Origin: Liolophura sinensis
Lineage: Eukaryota; Mollusca; Polyplacophora; Chitonida; Chitonidae
Assembly (NCBI RefSeq): GCF_032854445.1
Contig: NC_088303.1
Span: 32,839,265-32,903,264 of the forward strand
DNA: 64,000 nt
Direction of reading: 5' to 3'
The translations under genes and the position numbers were made by a program. A model generated the notes under the pieces. It had not been told where the DNA came from. It saw only the letters and a list, made by a program, of their open reading frames with translations, and ran no database searches. The stretch's first letter is position 1; every line of letters begins with the position of its first letter. Shown in pieces: positions 1-11,200 of the stretch.

Positions 1-744
1 AAAGTCGTGGTTTGTGAGTTGTAAAACAACTGAAGGATATGATTTGTAAGCTAAGCGTGAACCACAATATAAACCACAATCATAATCACAACCCTAACAG
101 TCACGACAGTTACATGCAAACAACCACAATCGCATCCAAATCAAAAAGAGCAACACCGAGCTTTAGAAAAACCACATCCACAACCGACAGCTTAATATTA
201 AACGCAACCATATCTACGCAGGAAAAAGACAGAGAAAAAACGTGCGGTGTGCTGTTGATTACAGGAACAACAGTACATGTTCGAACATGGCTTGTTACAA
301 GCTTTACAGCCTTACTCGAGTTGTATTTGGACTCGTCATATTTAATCACCGGCAATCTTCCTGTTTTGTTATTCAGAACTGTGAATAAACCTTGGACTCA
401 TCAAGAGGAAAACATCATTGTTATCATGCAAAAAATAATTGGTGTTGTTTGTTGTCTGCTTTGGAAGATTTTTGTCGACGTTTATCAATGATTTTTGGGA
501 TACAAACCTATTCTCATGTACGGCAACAAAAGGATATCATAGCACAGATGATGGTACATTGGCGGCGTGCCCAAATATTTGCCTCACATGTGACGATGAC
601 CGGTAGAAACCGAGTTGCCCGGAGTAAACTACCGCCCTTTACCAGTTACCTGAAAAATCTCCCTGACTTAATGCAGTAAGGGCCTCATTGGGAAGGCGCC
701 AATAGGCGTCGCCGAGAATTGGTTGTACTTTTGTTGTTTTTGGC
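1..744. other. unassigned DNA
   Basis: I see no gene or recognisable repeat here. Short open frames on both strands have low-complexity or random-looking composition and no splice or domain support. Confidence 0.4.
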
Positions 745-1535
745 GTTGTGGTTCTGAATATGTCTGTGGTTCTGGGCATGTTTGTGGTTCTGGGCAGTTC
801 GTGGCTCTGGATATGTTTGTGGTTCTGGGCATGTTCGTGGCTCTGGATATGTTTGTGGTTCTGGGCATGTTCGTGGCTCTGGATATGTTTGTGGTCCTGG
901 ACATGTTTGTGGTCCTGGACATGTTTGCGGTTCTGGACATGTTTGTGGTCCTGGACATGTTTGTGGTTCTGGACATGTTTGTGGTTCTGGGCATGTTCGT
1001 GGCTCTGGATATGTTTGTGGTTCTGGACATGTTTGTTGTCCTGGACATGTTTGTGGTTCTGGACATGTTTGTGGTTCTGGGCATGTTCGTGGCTCTGGAT
1101 ATGTTTGTGGTTCTGGACATGTTTGTGGTTCTGGACATGTTTGTGGTTCTGGACATGTTTGTGGTTCTGGGCATGTTCGTGGCTCTGGATATGTTTGTGG
1201 TTCTGGACATGTTTGTGGTTCTGGACATGTTTGTGGTTCTGGATATGTTTGTGGTTCTGGGCATGTTCGTGGCTCTGGATATGTTTGTGGTTCTGGACAT
1301 GTTTGTGGTTCTGGACATGTTTGTGGTTCTGGACATGTTTGTGGTTCTGGGCATGTTCGTGGCTCTGGATATGTTTGTGGTTCTGGACATGTTTGTGGTT
1401 CTGGACATGTTTGTGGTTCTGGATATGTTTGTGGTTCTGGGCATGTTCGTGGCTCTGGATATGTTTGTGGTTCTGGACATGTTTGTGGTCCTGGACATGT
1501 TTGTGGTTCTGTATATGTTTGTTGTTCTGGATATG
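745..1535. repeat. 18-bp minisatellite with 90-bp higher-order unit
   Basis: About 44 tandem copies of an 18-bp unit close to 'tttgtggttctggacatg'. A variant copy containing 'gcatgttcgtggctctgg' recurs at 991, 1081, 1171, 1261, 1351 and 1441, exactly every 90 bp, so the array has a five-unit higher-order period over most of its length. Because 18 is a multiple of 3, several frames on both strands stay open for 270-330 codons. The predicted peptides are pure six-residue repeats, so I treat them as by-products. A SINE abuts the right end. Confidence 0.95.
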
Positions 1536-1808
1536 TTTTTTTATTTATGTATTTATTGGATTGGTGTTTTACGCCGTCCTCAAGAATATTTCACTTACAC
1601 GACGGCGGTCAGCATTATGGTGTGAGGAAGCCGGACAAAGCCCGAGAGAAACCCACGACCATCTCGTGGTAGACAGGTCACTGGTAGACCTTCCGACATA
1701 CGGCCTGGGACATAGTCAGCATGAGTTGGACTTGAACTCACATTGGTGAAAGGCTCCTGGGCCATTGTGCCGCGCTGGTGCGCTAACCATTTCGGCCATG
1801 GAGGCCCC
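1536..1808 (-). mobile_element. tRNA-derived SINE, family 1 (near full length)
   Basis: Reference copy for family 1. Read on the minus strand it starts with a tRNA-like head carrying an A-box-like 'tggttagcgcgc' region and a B-box-like 'gagttcaagtccagc'. A conserved body follows ('ggtcgtgggtttc', then 'cataatgctggccgccgtcg'), then 'tattcttgagtacggcgta' and an (aaat)n tail. The tail here is the T-rich start at 1536. The family recurs about 28 times in the window in both orientations. I did not assign a published family name. Confidence 0.85.
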
Positions 1809-2466
1809 GGAAACATTTGTGGTTACGTGTATGTGGTCATTATTGTGGTTGGAGTTAATGATGATAATGGTATATCCAGTGTTTCAGATTTGGCTATAAT
1901 ATAAATGGTGAAATTCTTTTATAATTTTTACCATGATTAGTCGGTGGACTAATGTAATACCAAGAGTACATTTTTTCAACACAATAGCAGAAATTCTATA
2001 TATGCGGAAGAAACTCCACATGGATGCCGTTTTTCACCAACTACGTGTATTACTGAAGTAAACTTCCTTGACAACAGGGTGTGTTTTGGGCCAAAGCATG
2101 TTGGATGTTGCAATTCGAAATATTGTAGCACTTCGTAGTATTTGCAATGAAAGGGTCACATACCTGTGGTCAGCGTTTAACACGGCATTATGTTTGGTTT
2201 TGTAAGATTATTCCCGGCTGTATCTATATATTATCAGATACCAGACGAATTGTGGGTGGACGAAGTCATGGAGCAGGATGTTCTTATCTACGTCCTGATA
2301 AACCTTCCCACAAATAAACTGTACACACCATATTGGCGGGAGTGACAAGCGATTTTCACGGAACGTTTGTCTGAGCAAATGGCCGCATGAACGTCGTCTA
2401 CAGCTTATTGATGCCAAGTCCCCTGAAGGCAGTGAAAGAGTGGGAATCTACAAATTCTCTGAGGCT
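1809..2466. other. unassigned DNA
   Basis: Nothing recognised. A 69-codon minus-strand frame at 2208-2417 has no paralogue in the window and no domain signature that I know. Confidence 0.4.
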
Positions 2467-2790
2467 GCATCGGTGGCCTAATGGTTAGAGCCCCCGCTTC
2501 GAAGTCCTGAACCCCGGGATCAAACCCAGGTCGGGGTATAGAAATTGGTATTTACTGCTACTTCGTTTGGAGAGGTTAGAGCAAGGACTGACTGACTGAC
2601 TGACCCGTTGTCAATATAATGTGACTGGGTGGAATGTAACGTCTGGTGCCTTCGGTATGATACTTCAGTAGAATGTAATGTCTGGTGCAGTCGGTATGAT
2701 ACTTCAGTGAGGGCAGCACTTTGGCGGAGTGAACTCGCCCTGCCTCAAGAGCACATAAAATATGTATACATACATACGTACATACATACA
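2467..2790 (+). mobile_element. tRNA-derived SINE, family 2
   Basis: Head 'ggtggcctaatggttagagc' resembles a tRNA A box and 'gggatcaaacccagg' a B box. The body includes 'gatacttcagtgagggcagc'. This copy carries an internal tandem duplication of about 50 bp: the 'atgatacttcagt' segment occurs near 2656 and again near 2697. Other copies in the window have it once. Confidence 0.8.
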
Positions 2791-2812
2791 AATTCTTCTT
2801 CTGAAGCCTGCA

Positions 2813-3055
2813 GGGGGCCTCCGTGACTTAGTTGGTTAGCGCGCTAGCGCAGCGTAATGACCCCGGAGTCTCTCACCAATGCGGTTGCTGTGAGTTCAAG
2901 TCCAGCTCATGCTGGCTTCCCCACGGCCGTACATGGGAAGGTCTGCCAGCGACCTGCAGATGGACGTGGGTTTCCCCACGTTTTCCTTCAACCGTAATGT
3001 ATAAGTGAAATATTCTTGAGTACGGCGTAAAACACCGATCAAATAAATAAATAAG
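2813..3055 (+). mobile_element. SINE family 1, near full length
   Basis: Complete head ('ggcctccgtgacttagttgg'), B-box-like region, body and (aaat)n tail. It lies directly downstream of the family 2 copy. Confidence 0.85.
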
Positions 3056-3062
3056 TCTAAAG

Positions 3063-3262
3063 CCTGCAACGACTAGTTGACCCGTATCAGTACAATGGTT
3101 CGGGCGGGACGGCTTACTTGCCTTCGGTAAGGCGTCTCAGTGAAGCAGCACTAGATAAAAGAGCGGTGGTAATCCGTTCTGCAACAAAGAGGCAGATTAC
3201 ATGCACTCTAAGGATCCCTTCGTCGTTATATGATGTTAAACCCCATTTAAAAGCCTATTTTA
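3063..3262 (+). mobile_element. SINE family 3, 5'-truncated
   Basis: Matches the body of the full-length copy at 53706-54060: 'gacccgtatcag', 'ttgccttcggtaag', 'cagtgaagcagcactagata', then the 'cttcgtcgttatatga' 3' region ending in 'gttaaacccc'. The tRNA-like head is missing. Confidence 0.75.
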
Positions 3263-3867
3263 AACTTCCATCTCGCAAATCCCCCAGGGATTATTAACCA
3301 CAAGACTCGCATCCCCGAAACTATAGTTATAGTCAGACAAATTTATTGTTGTTACAAGTTACAACAATAAAGTTACTCACATGAAGTGAGTCGGAAGGTT
3401 GTTCCTTGCAAGTTGGTTAGAGGTCGATAAAACAACAGAAAAAAACAGTAGGACGTCGATACAAATTCAACATCCTATCACCATCCACAGTCACATTAGA
3501 ATTGATTTTGATAGATAACATTGATGCTGTGGAGTGTCACAGTAAGAAGTTATTTTTTAAAACGTCATTCATACTGTAAGTTATTATCATGTCTCAAAAT
3601 GCTACATATACGTCCAAGGGAGACAATGAAAGCATATTTTGTGTTGTTGAATCGGTGATGTCCCCTAGACCGTGTGGGAAACGATGTCTGTCCCCCGGCT
3701 AAACGGCTAAACATTTTCGATTATTTTCGTACCAAGTATGCGCCTGTAGGCCTACGCCAAATATTGCTGTCTGGCATCGTGGTTGTAAAAACAGCAGCAT
3801 ATTGCTGAGGCACCGAAAATCTGCTAACTTTCTGGCAGCTCATCAGATGTCACTTCCACAAAACTGA
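3263..3867. other. unassigned DNA
   Basis: No gene seen on either strand. Confidence 0.35.
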
Positions 3868-4110
3868 TATCCAGGCCTTTGTAAGCAAGTGGTTAAGCTG
3901 TCAGTGTAGCCTGATGAACCAATTGCCTCTCACCCGTGCGCTTCATCTCCTGTTGGCTTCCTCTGGTCATTGGGGGGAAGGTCTGCCAACATGGTCTGAT
4001 GGCATAAAATAGCTGCCAAACATACATTGTAGACAGTTGCATTCATTACATCCTGTAATGACTGAAAAATTGTTGAGTACGACGTTAAACCCCAAGCACT
4101 CACTCCTGTA
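3868..4110 (+). mobile_element. SINE-like element with the family 3 tail
   Basis: A tRNA-like start ('gtaagcaagtggttaagctg') and a middle unlike family 3 are joined to the family 3 3' end ('gttgagtacgacgttaaacc'). This looks like a separate SINE family sharing a tail, or a composite. Confidence 0.55.
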
Positions 4111-4306
4111 ATGATGGGAGTCTTTATATATCTGAACAACACATGAGAAAGTGTGTGGAACGATAATGCGATGTGCAGCGAACTAACATTCCCAGCCAGA
4201 AAAGAAAAAAATACATGTCATACAGGACTGTATGCCTCTTATCGCCTCTTACATTCTATGTAAAGATTACAGAGGAAAACAGAAAAATATATGTATACAC
4301 ACACAC

Positions 4307-4308
4307 AC

Positions 4309-4386
<78 letters not shown>

Positions 4387-4390
4387 TTAG

Positions 4391-4450
<60 letters not shown>

Positions 4451-4470
4451 TTAGTAGTTTATATATATAG
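4307..4470. repeat. (TA)n microsatellite, two tracts
   Basis: Two long TA tracts are separated by 'cttagtagttta', and the same spacer follows the second tract. The repeated spacer suggests the tract was itself duplicated. Confidence 0.95.
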
Positions 4471-4474
4471 TTAA

Positions 4475-5036
4475 CGATTTGTAGAATAAATATATTATTA
4501 GTAATTCTGTGAAGACAACAAGAAATTATAGAAAGCCATATAACAGAATGTAATCCTCGTAACGGAAACGACGAGGAGATTGCCAGGCACGTTTCTAAGT
4601 GTCGGTGGTTTTTACTCAGGTCGGATCACTTTCATTCACCCGTAAACCTAATTGCTGTTATGTAAGTGAGAACTTGTCCAGCGCGGCTTTGAATTGGCAA
4701 ATAGAACGTGCTAGATCTGAGAATAATCATTACACGTTCATCATTTACAGCCTCATATAGTTTATTAATTTAGGCAAACAGGAAATACCTCCTTGATGCT
4801 CTACAGAGCTGTAGGGTAAGTTTGTAAGTGGTTAATCTACTGAAATGAATATCTGATACCTATGCATACTGTTGTGGTCTAGTTTCTGTTTGTGAATTAA
4901 CTTGCTTAACATTGTCAACTGTTATACTTTCCTCGAAAAAACCTTCGCGATTTTTCCATTTTTTAACGACGAAGTTCATGCCACTAATCCAAAGATCCTA
5001 CAAAAGCAGCTCTATTTTCAGCGGCCCTACAATCAC
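4475..5036. other. unassigned DNA
   Basis: No gene or repeat recognised. Confidence 0.35.
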
Positions 5037-5282
5037 CGGCCCCGATGGCTCAGTAAGTAGAGCGTCCGCTTGCAATGCGGCAGATCCATAGTTAATCCTG
5101 GGTCGGGTCACACCTAAGATCTTATAAGAGGAAGCTGTAGCTTCAGCATTCAGCATTAAGAGAATAGTGCGATGACTGATTGACTCTTATAAGGATAATG
5201 GCGCACATGCTTTCCGTAAGTCGTCTCAGTGAAACAGGACTAGATAAAACAGCGGTGGAAATTCGTGGCGCTCGCCACAAAA
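5037..5282 (+). mobile_element. SINE family 3 with tRNA-like head
   Basis: The head 'ccgatggctcagtaagtaga' and 'gttaatcctgggtcgggtca' read like A and B boxes. The body ('gtctcagtgaaacaggacta') matches family 3. It ends only about 15 bp beyond the stop codon of gene A, on the opposite strand, so it forms that gene's immediate 3' flank. Confidence 0.75.
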
Positions 5283-5288
5283 CGCTTC

Positions 5289-5294
5289 TTTATT
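5289..5294 (-). promoter_or_regulatory. possible poly(A) signal of gene A
   Basis: AATAAA on the minus strand starts one base after the TAG stop of gene A. A 3' UTR this short would be unusual, and a more distal signal may be used instead. Confidence 0.25.
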
Positions 5295-5295
5295 T

Positions 5296-8200
5296 CTAAT
5301 CGATATTTAATCTCCGGAATGATTCGTTGAAAAGCTCCGAATCCGGTGGTTTTTTGCTTTCATCCACTCCATATCCAGAAGTACTCTTTTGCATTAAATA
5401 GTCATGCACTTCCGGCTTCTGGAATTCATCCACGGTTTTTGCTGGAAAAGATTGAAAACGCAATATGAATTTTACGGATTCATGGAGGATTTATATAATT
5501 AGGGAGGAAACATAAATGTGCGTAGTATTATGTAATGCAGTTTTGTACAGTTATCAATAAGTTCTTATATATAAGTATACTACACTTTCATAATTTATTC
5601 CGAATTTATTTAATACACGCACAACGCTACAATAAAGTAAAACAAAAAACAGGATTTCTTTCAATTGTCAACTATCGGAAGATTCATATTATTTTAAAGT
5701 TTCACCAAGAAATGTAAAAATGTGTTTTACGTTAACATTGATTGTGATTGATCGCAACTTACTGACTAACGCGCCTGTCGGAGACTATCCTGTCACGGTT
5801 ATGAACTTACCAATCAGATCGGCCAGAGTTCCAGCATTCGGGCCACGGTACTCGTCAGGTAAGTAGTCTACAGGTAGAAGGTGTTTGTCGATATGCTCGT
5901 ACACCGTGGATAGTGATTTCCCGTGAAACCGAAACTGTGAGTGAAACGGACAGACTACCTCAACATTTATAACTCTGTATGCTGAATCTTAATTTGAAGA
6001 CTGAATAAACAAGGGTGTCTTTTACAAACCATTTCCTTCTAAATTCCAAAATTTTAATCTTCTCCTCAAAATAAAATAGCATTTTGCTCAAATTTTGTCT
6101 GAAATTACCCAATCACAGCACAGAAGAGGTAATGAAGATTTTATCCACTGGATGTTATGCATACATTTAAATTGAGAAAGCCTGAAATGGCATACCGTCA
6201 CACGAGCCCAACTTGTATTTATTAAAATGATTAGTTAGCGTGCCTTTTGTGACGTATGGTGATACGTACGATGACAGTTCGCAAAGTAAACAAATAAATA
6301 TATAAACTCTTGTTTGAGAAACCCATTTTGTTTTCCCATGCCAGAAAATTGCGTTGGTGTGGAAGAATATCAGCGACTTAATCCACACCTTGTTATAGGC
6401 CATCGTAAAAACCAGTAATATGAAAAACTATAGAATACTATATTTATTTATTTATTTCGTTGGAGTTCTACGCCGTACTCAAGAATATTTCACTAGAGCA
6501 GAAAAGAGAGTAAAACAAGAGCAGCGACGACAGTGTGATAGATAGCAATTTGTCACACATAACGGGTGAAATACGGCCTCTTGTCAATTTGCCTTTGTTT
6601 ATTTTTTTTTCACACTGTTTATGTACATGCTTAAACAGAAGCAACTTCTAACAGGGCCATGGCGTAAGCAAAATTAGGTAAAAAACATGCAGATATAGAC
6701 GCTAAGACGATGCTGTGGAACTGAATTTACAAATAAACAGGTGGCCTTTACTTACCCTACTGAAAATTTTCTTTGACAGAAATGGTTTTACAGCAGACAA
6801 TAAGGCCTCGAACACCGGATTCTGGTTGTACGTATGAATTCCCTTAAATCTTAACGGGAAGGTTTTCTGCAGAAGAATATGTCAGAAATGGTTGCAATGT
6901 CGACATAGGGATTGTAGATTTTAGAAAAACCGGATATAAAAGGGTGGACAAAAGTAATAAAGCTAGACAAAAAATGAATTTGTGCTATACATATATATTC
7001 TAGTGGACGGAAGCCATATGTACACCTGGTTCCGGGATAACGAAACGATCTTATACTTAAGTTAAAACACTTTAAAGTTGTTATTTCTAATGTAACAAGG
7101 TCAAAATAATGGTGACATAATAAGTTCAATGATAAAATAATAAAAACTTTGATAAAAGCCTATGATTTCTTCGCAATCCCGGAGCCAGCGCATCAATGCT
7201 AAACATCAAATTTATTCTTAACTTGCCTCTTGTTTCATAGCCAAGCGTTCACTGTTTTATTGTGAAAATATGCTGTAAACGTTACCGTGAAAATGGACGC
7301 CATTTTGCGTGAGTTTTCGATGCCGAGAAATGCCGAGTGTTGGAGACTGAACCCTGTGAAATCCTCGAAAATTACCCATCCGGCCACTTGTGTCTGTTCA
7401 TCCATAAGGAGATACTCATCCAGGATCGCACAGGCCTTCATAACGTCGTCTACTGTATAACGTTTGTTTGAGGTGTCCATCATACCTGTAACGTATCATG
7501 AAACCACAACAACAGTGTCCCTGTAAAGGTGCACTTATTCTTCTTTGTGCTGCCCTGTGTAGCTCAGTGTAACAAGAATAGACTGGTCAGCTCGGTGTCA
7601 ATATTATGTGCCTGGCTCAGACGTCATGTCTGATGTCTTCAGCCTGGCATTTCAGTGAGCCAGCGCTGTAAATGTGTCACATAAGACACGGTCAATCTAG
7701 GTGTCTCGAAAGATATTCACAAATCATTAGACATAATCTTATTTTGCAATGGGTACACCACCTCAAAAGGCATTTTTTTTAAATCCGAAAACAAAACTTC
7801 AGGTGTATGTATTTAAGAAACAAATAAAAAAAACGAGACATACCCCATCTCATGAGAGTCAGTCGGTGACCTTGGGAGTCATATCCGGGGAGTAGAATGA
7901 AAAGTCTACAACAGAAAAAAGGTTTTAAGGTCCCTTTGTTGAATGCATTCGCAGCTCTAAAAAAAGATGCATTTTGCATGATGAAATATAGCAATCTATG
8001 TGTGTCAAGTGGCAGAAAGCTGAAGTGACATAACTTTTTGGCCATTTAAATGCATTTTACTAAGTCGAAAAATTTTCTAAAAACATAAATCAAACTATTT
8101 TGCCGGACAGTATTTATTGGTCTGTCATCCGACAGGTACTTCATGGTAGCGTGTTCTTTGCCTTTAACCTGTCGCTTATGTTTGGTTAAATCCTGAGATG

Positions 8201-11200
8201 TCTTTTGTGATATTAAAGATTAAATCATATCCCCGTTTCTGACAGTGCTACTTTTTTCAAATTTTTGTTTCTTTCTTTATTTGATTGGTTGGAGGAAACT
8301 GGGCTGAGCCCGTGGGAAACCCACGACCATCCGCAAGTTGCCGACAGACCTTTCCACGTAGAACTGGAGAGGAATCCAACATGAGGTGGTCTTGAAATCA
8401 CAGCCACCTCACTGGCGAGAACAACCCTTCTTAAAGTTTTTAGTACAATACTAATCTTAGTCATATTCTCTTGTAGTCACGTGACCTCATGACAATATTA
8501 CTTTAAATTTAGGAACTTCTGTTATAAAAACATAATTCAGACCATTCGATGTATGCTTATTTGTTGTACATATTGCCCGGCTACACCAGTTAGACAGATT
8601 AGTCTGAAAATCCATTGCCCAGCAAGCCATTCTATTTTTTAAATAATTATGACGTCACCCGGGGAAATGTGGTTTTGACATCGAAACCAAGCTTACAGAG
8701 TTTAACATTAGGAATTAGAAGAAGTATTCTATCAGCATTTTCTTAACAAGCCAATCTTTCGCTGTGTAGAGCTCGTGGTGTCATGAGAAGCAAGTTCAAT
8801 AATGAATATCCATGATAACTTGAAAAAACAGACTTGAACAATTAGAACCTGATATACATTATGCGCGGTCCTTCGGAAATCAGCCCCGAATTATTCCGTA
8901 CTCCCTGAGATGTGTTCATTTAATCAAGCTAGCGTCTGCCTTGATTTACCGAGCCATATTAACTGTTTAAAACTCTAAAATTTCCTTCATAAAAATGCAT
9001 GATTAATGGTTGAGTCAGATTCCATTTAAGTTATTGACACTGACAGGAGTTCAAAACAACATGCGGTGTATAGAACTCAAGTATTCCACAATAGACGTAG
9101 ACGTACTAGCGCAAAAACTTAATTCCCTTCGGATCGACGTGTTACGGGTTGTCGAGGAGTTGGTCATTTTGAGACAAAATAGGACTCATAGAAATTAGTG
9201 GCGAAACAACAACAACATAGGCTAGATCGATCGGCTGTTTGGCTTCTTTGGCTATCACCGATGTTGCCTGACAACACAGTGACTTTCCGCTGCCTGTTCG
9301 TTTCAATACAAGCACATCGATCTTCAGTCATAGCACTGCTTATTGCTGATATTTAATGTTGTGTCAGGGAATAAATCGGATCCGAACCTACATGCATTCA
9401 AAGCAAGGAAATACACGCCTGTAAGTGACGATCAGTGATTGGCTGGAAATGCGCCGGCGGAAGTTTCTGAAAAATTTTACACGTACAGAAAAACACGGGT
9501 GATTACGAAGCCTATTACAAGTATCAACCTTGCTGAGAGGAAGATGTGAGATATCCATATGTCCCGAAAATGGTCGGCTATTTTCGACAAGTGTTAAAAC
9601 CTATCTGTAAGTTAAACCTGATGTCTGTAATTAAAACTTGACATATCTGTGAGCTAAATCTGACATATCTGTAAGTTAAATCTGACATCTCTAAGTAAAT
9701 CTTGACATTTCTGTAAGTAAAACCTGACATATCTGTCAGTAAATCTTGACATATCTGTAGGTAAAACCTGACATAGATGTATGTAAAACCTGACATACCT
9801 GCAAGTGGAAACAGACGTGTAAGTGAAAGCATACATATCTTTAAAACTGACGTATTTTTAAGTATAAACAGATATGTCTGTTAGTCAAATCTGACATATG
9901 AGTACGTGAGAACTGTCATATTCTCATCTGTCTCACCCGTCTCTTAATATCATCTCAATCTTAGGGTCACGGGTATCCTGATTTTGTAACCACTGAGGGT
10001 GATTTGTGTGAGCAGTCCAGTGGCTGATGAGTTTTTCGCGAGCCTTCAGCTGCACGAACTTCTTGTTCCTCAGAAACATCAGCAAGTGGCGGGCGTCTGG
10101 AAAGATAACACAGTGATGTATGATGAGGCAGAAAGTGGTGGGCGTCTGGAAAGATAACACAGTGATGTATGATGAGGCAGTATGTGGTGCGCGTCTGGAA
10201 AGGTAACACAGTGATGTATGATGAGGCAGTATGTGGTGCGCGTCAGGAAAGGTAACACAGTCATGTATGATGAGGCAGTAAGTGGTGGGCGTCTGGAAAG
10301 GTAACACAGTGATGAATGATGAGGCACTAAGTGGTGGGCGTCTGGAAAGGTAACACAGTGATGTATGATGAGGCAGTAAGTGGTGGGCGTCTGGAAAGGT
10401 AACACAGTGATGTATGATGAGGCAGTAAGTGGCGGGCGTCTGGAAAGATAACACAGTGATGTATGATGAGGCAGAAAGTGGTGGGCGTCTGGAAAGATAA
10501 CACAGTGATGTATGATGAGGCAGTAAGTGGCGCGCGTCTGGAAAGGTAACACAGTGATGAATGATGAGGCAGTAAGTGGTGGGCGTCTGGAAAGGTAACA
10601 CAGTGATGTATGATGAGGCACTAAGTGGTGGGCGTCTGGAAAGGTAACACAGTGATGTATGATGAGGCAGTAAGTGGCGGGCGTCTGGAAAGATAACACA
10701 GTGATGTATGATGAGGCAGTAAGTGGTGGGCGTCTGGAAAGGTAACACAGTGATGTATGATGAGGCAGTAAGTGGCGGGCGTCTGGAAAGATAACACAGT
10801 GATGTATGATGAGGCAGCAAGTGGCGGGCGTCTGGAAAGGTAACACAGTGATGAATAATAAGGCAGTAAGTGGCAGGCGTCTGGAAAGGTAACACAGTGA
10901 TGTATGATGAGGCAGTAAGTGGCAGGCGTCTGGAAAGATAACACAGTGATGAATGATGAGGCAGCAAGTGGCGGGCGTCTGGAAAGGTAACACAGTGATA
11001 TATGATGAGGCAGTAAGTGGCGGGCGTCTGGAAAGATAACACAGTGATGAATGATGAGGCAGTAAGTGGCGGGCGTCTGGAAAGATAACACAGTGATGAA
11101 TGATGAGGCAGCAAGTGGTGGGCGTCTGGAAAGGTAACACAGTGATGAATGATGAGACAGTAAGTGGCGGGCGTCTGGAAAGGTAACACAGTGATGAATG

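Noticed and set aside
668-1749. Several 276-333-codon frames over the 18-bp array
   Set aside because: Pure hexapeptide repeats on both strands, a consequence of an 18-bp unit without stops.
2467-2545. tRNA genes
   Set aside because: The A- and B-box-like segments here, at 2813, 5037, 53212 and 53706 belong to SINE heads that recur with the same downstream body. They lack a complete cloverleaf that I can support.
4173-4454. Poly(Ile-Tyr) open frames here and at 46354-46627 and 57186-57446
   Set aside because: Translations of TA microsatellites.
9598-9925. 23-bp array as a donor-junction array for gene A exon 2
   Set aside because: The unit does not contain the exon 2 end (GACGG|GTGAG); it is purely intronic.
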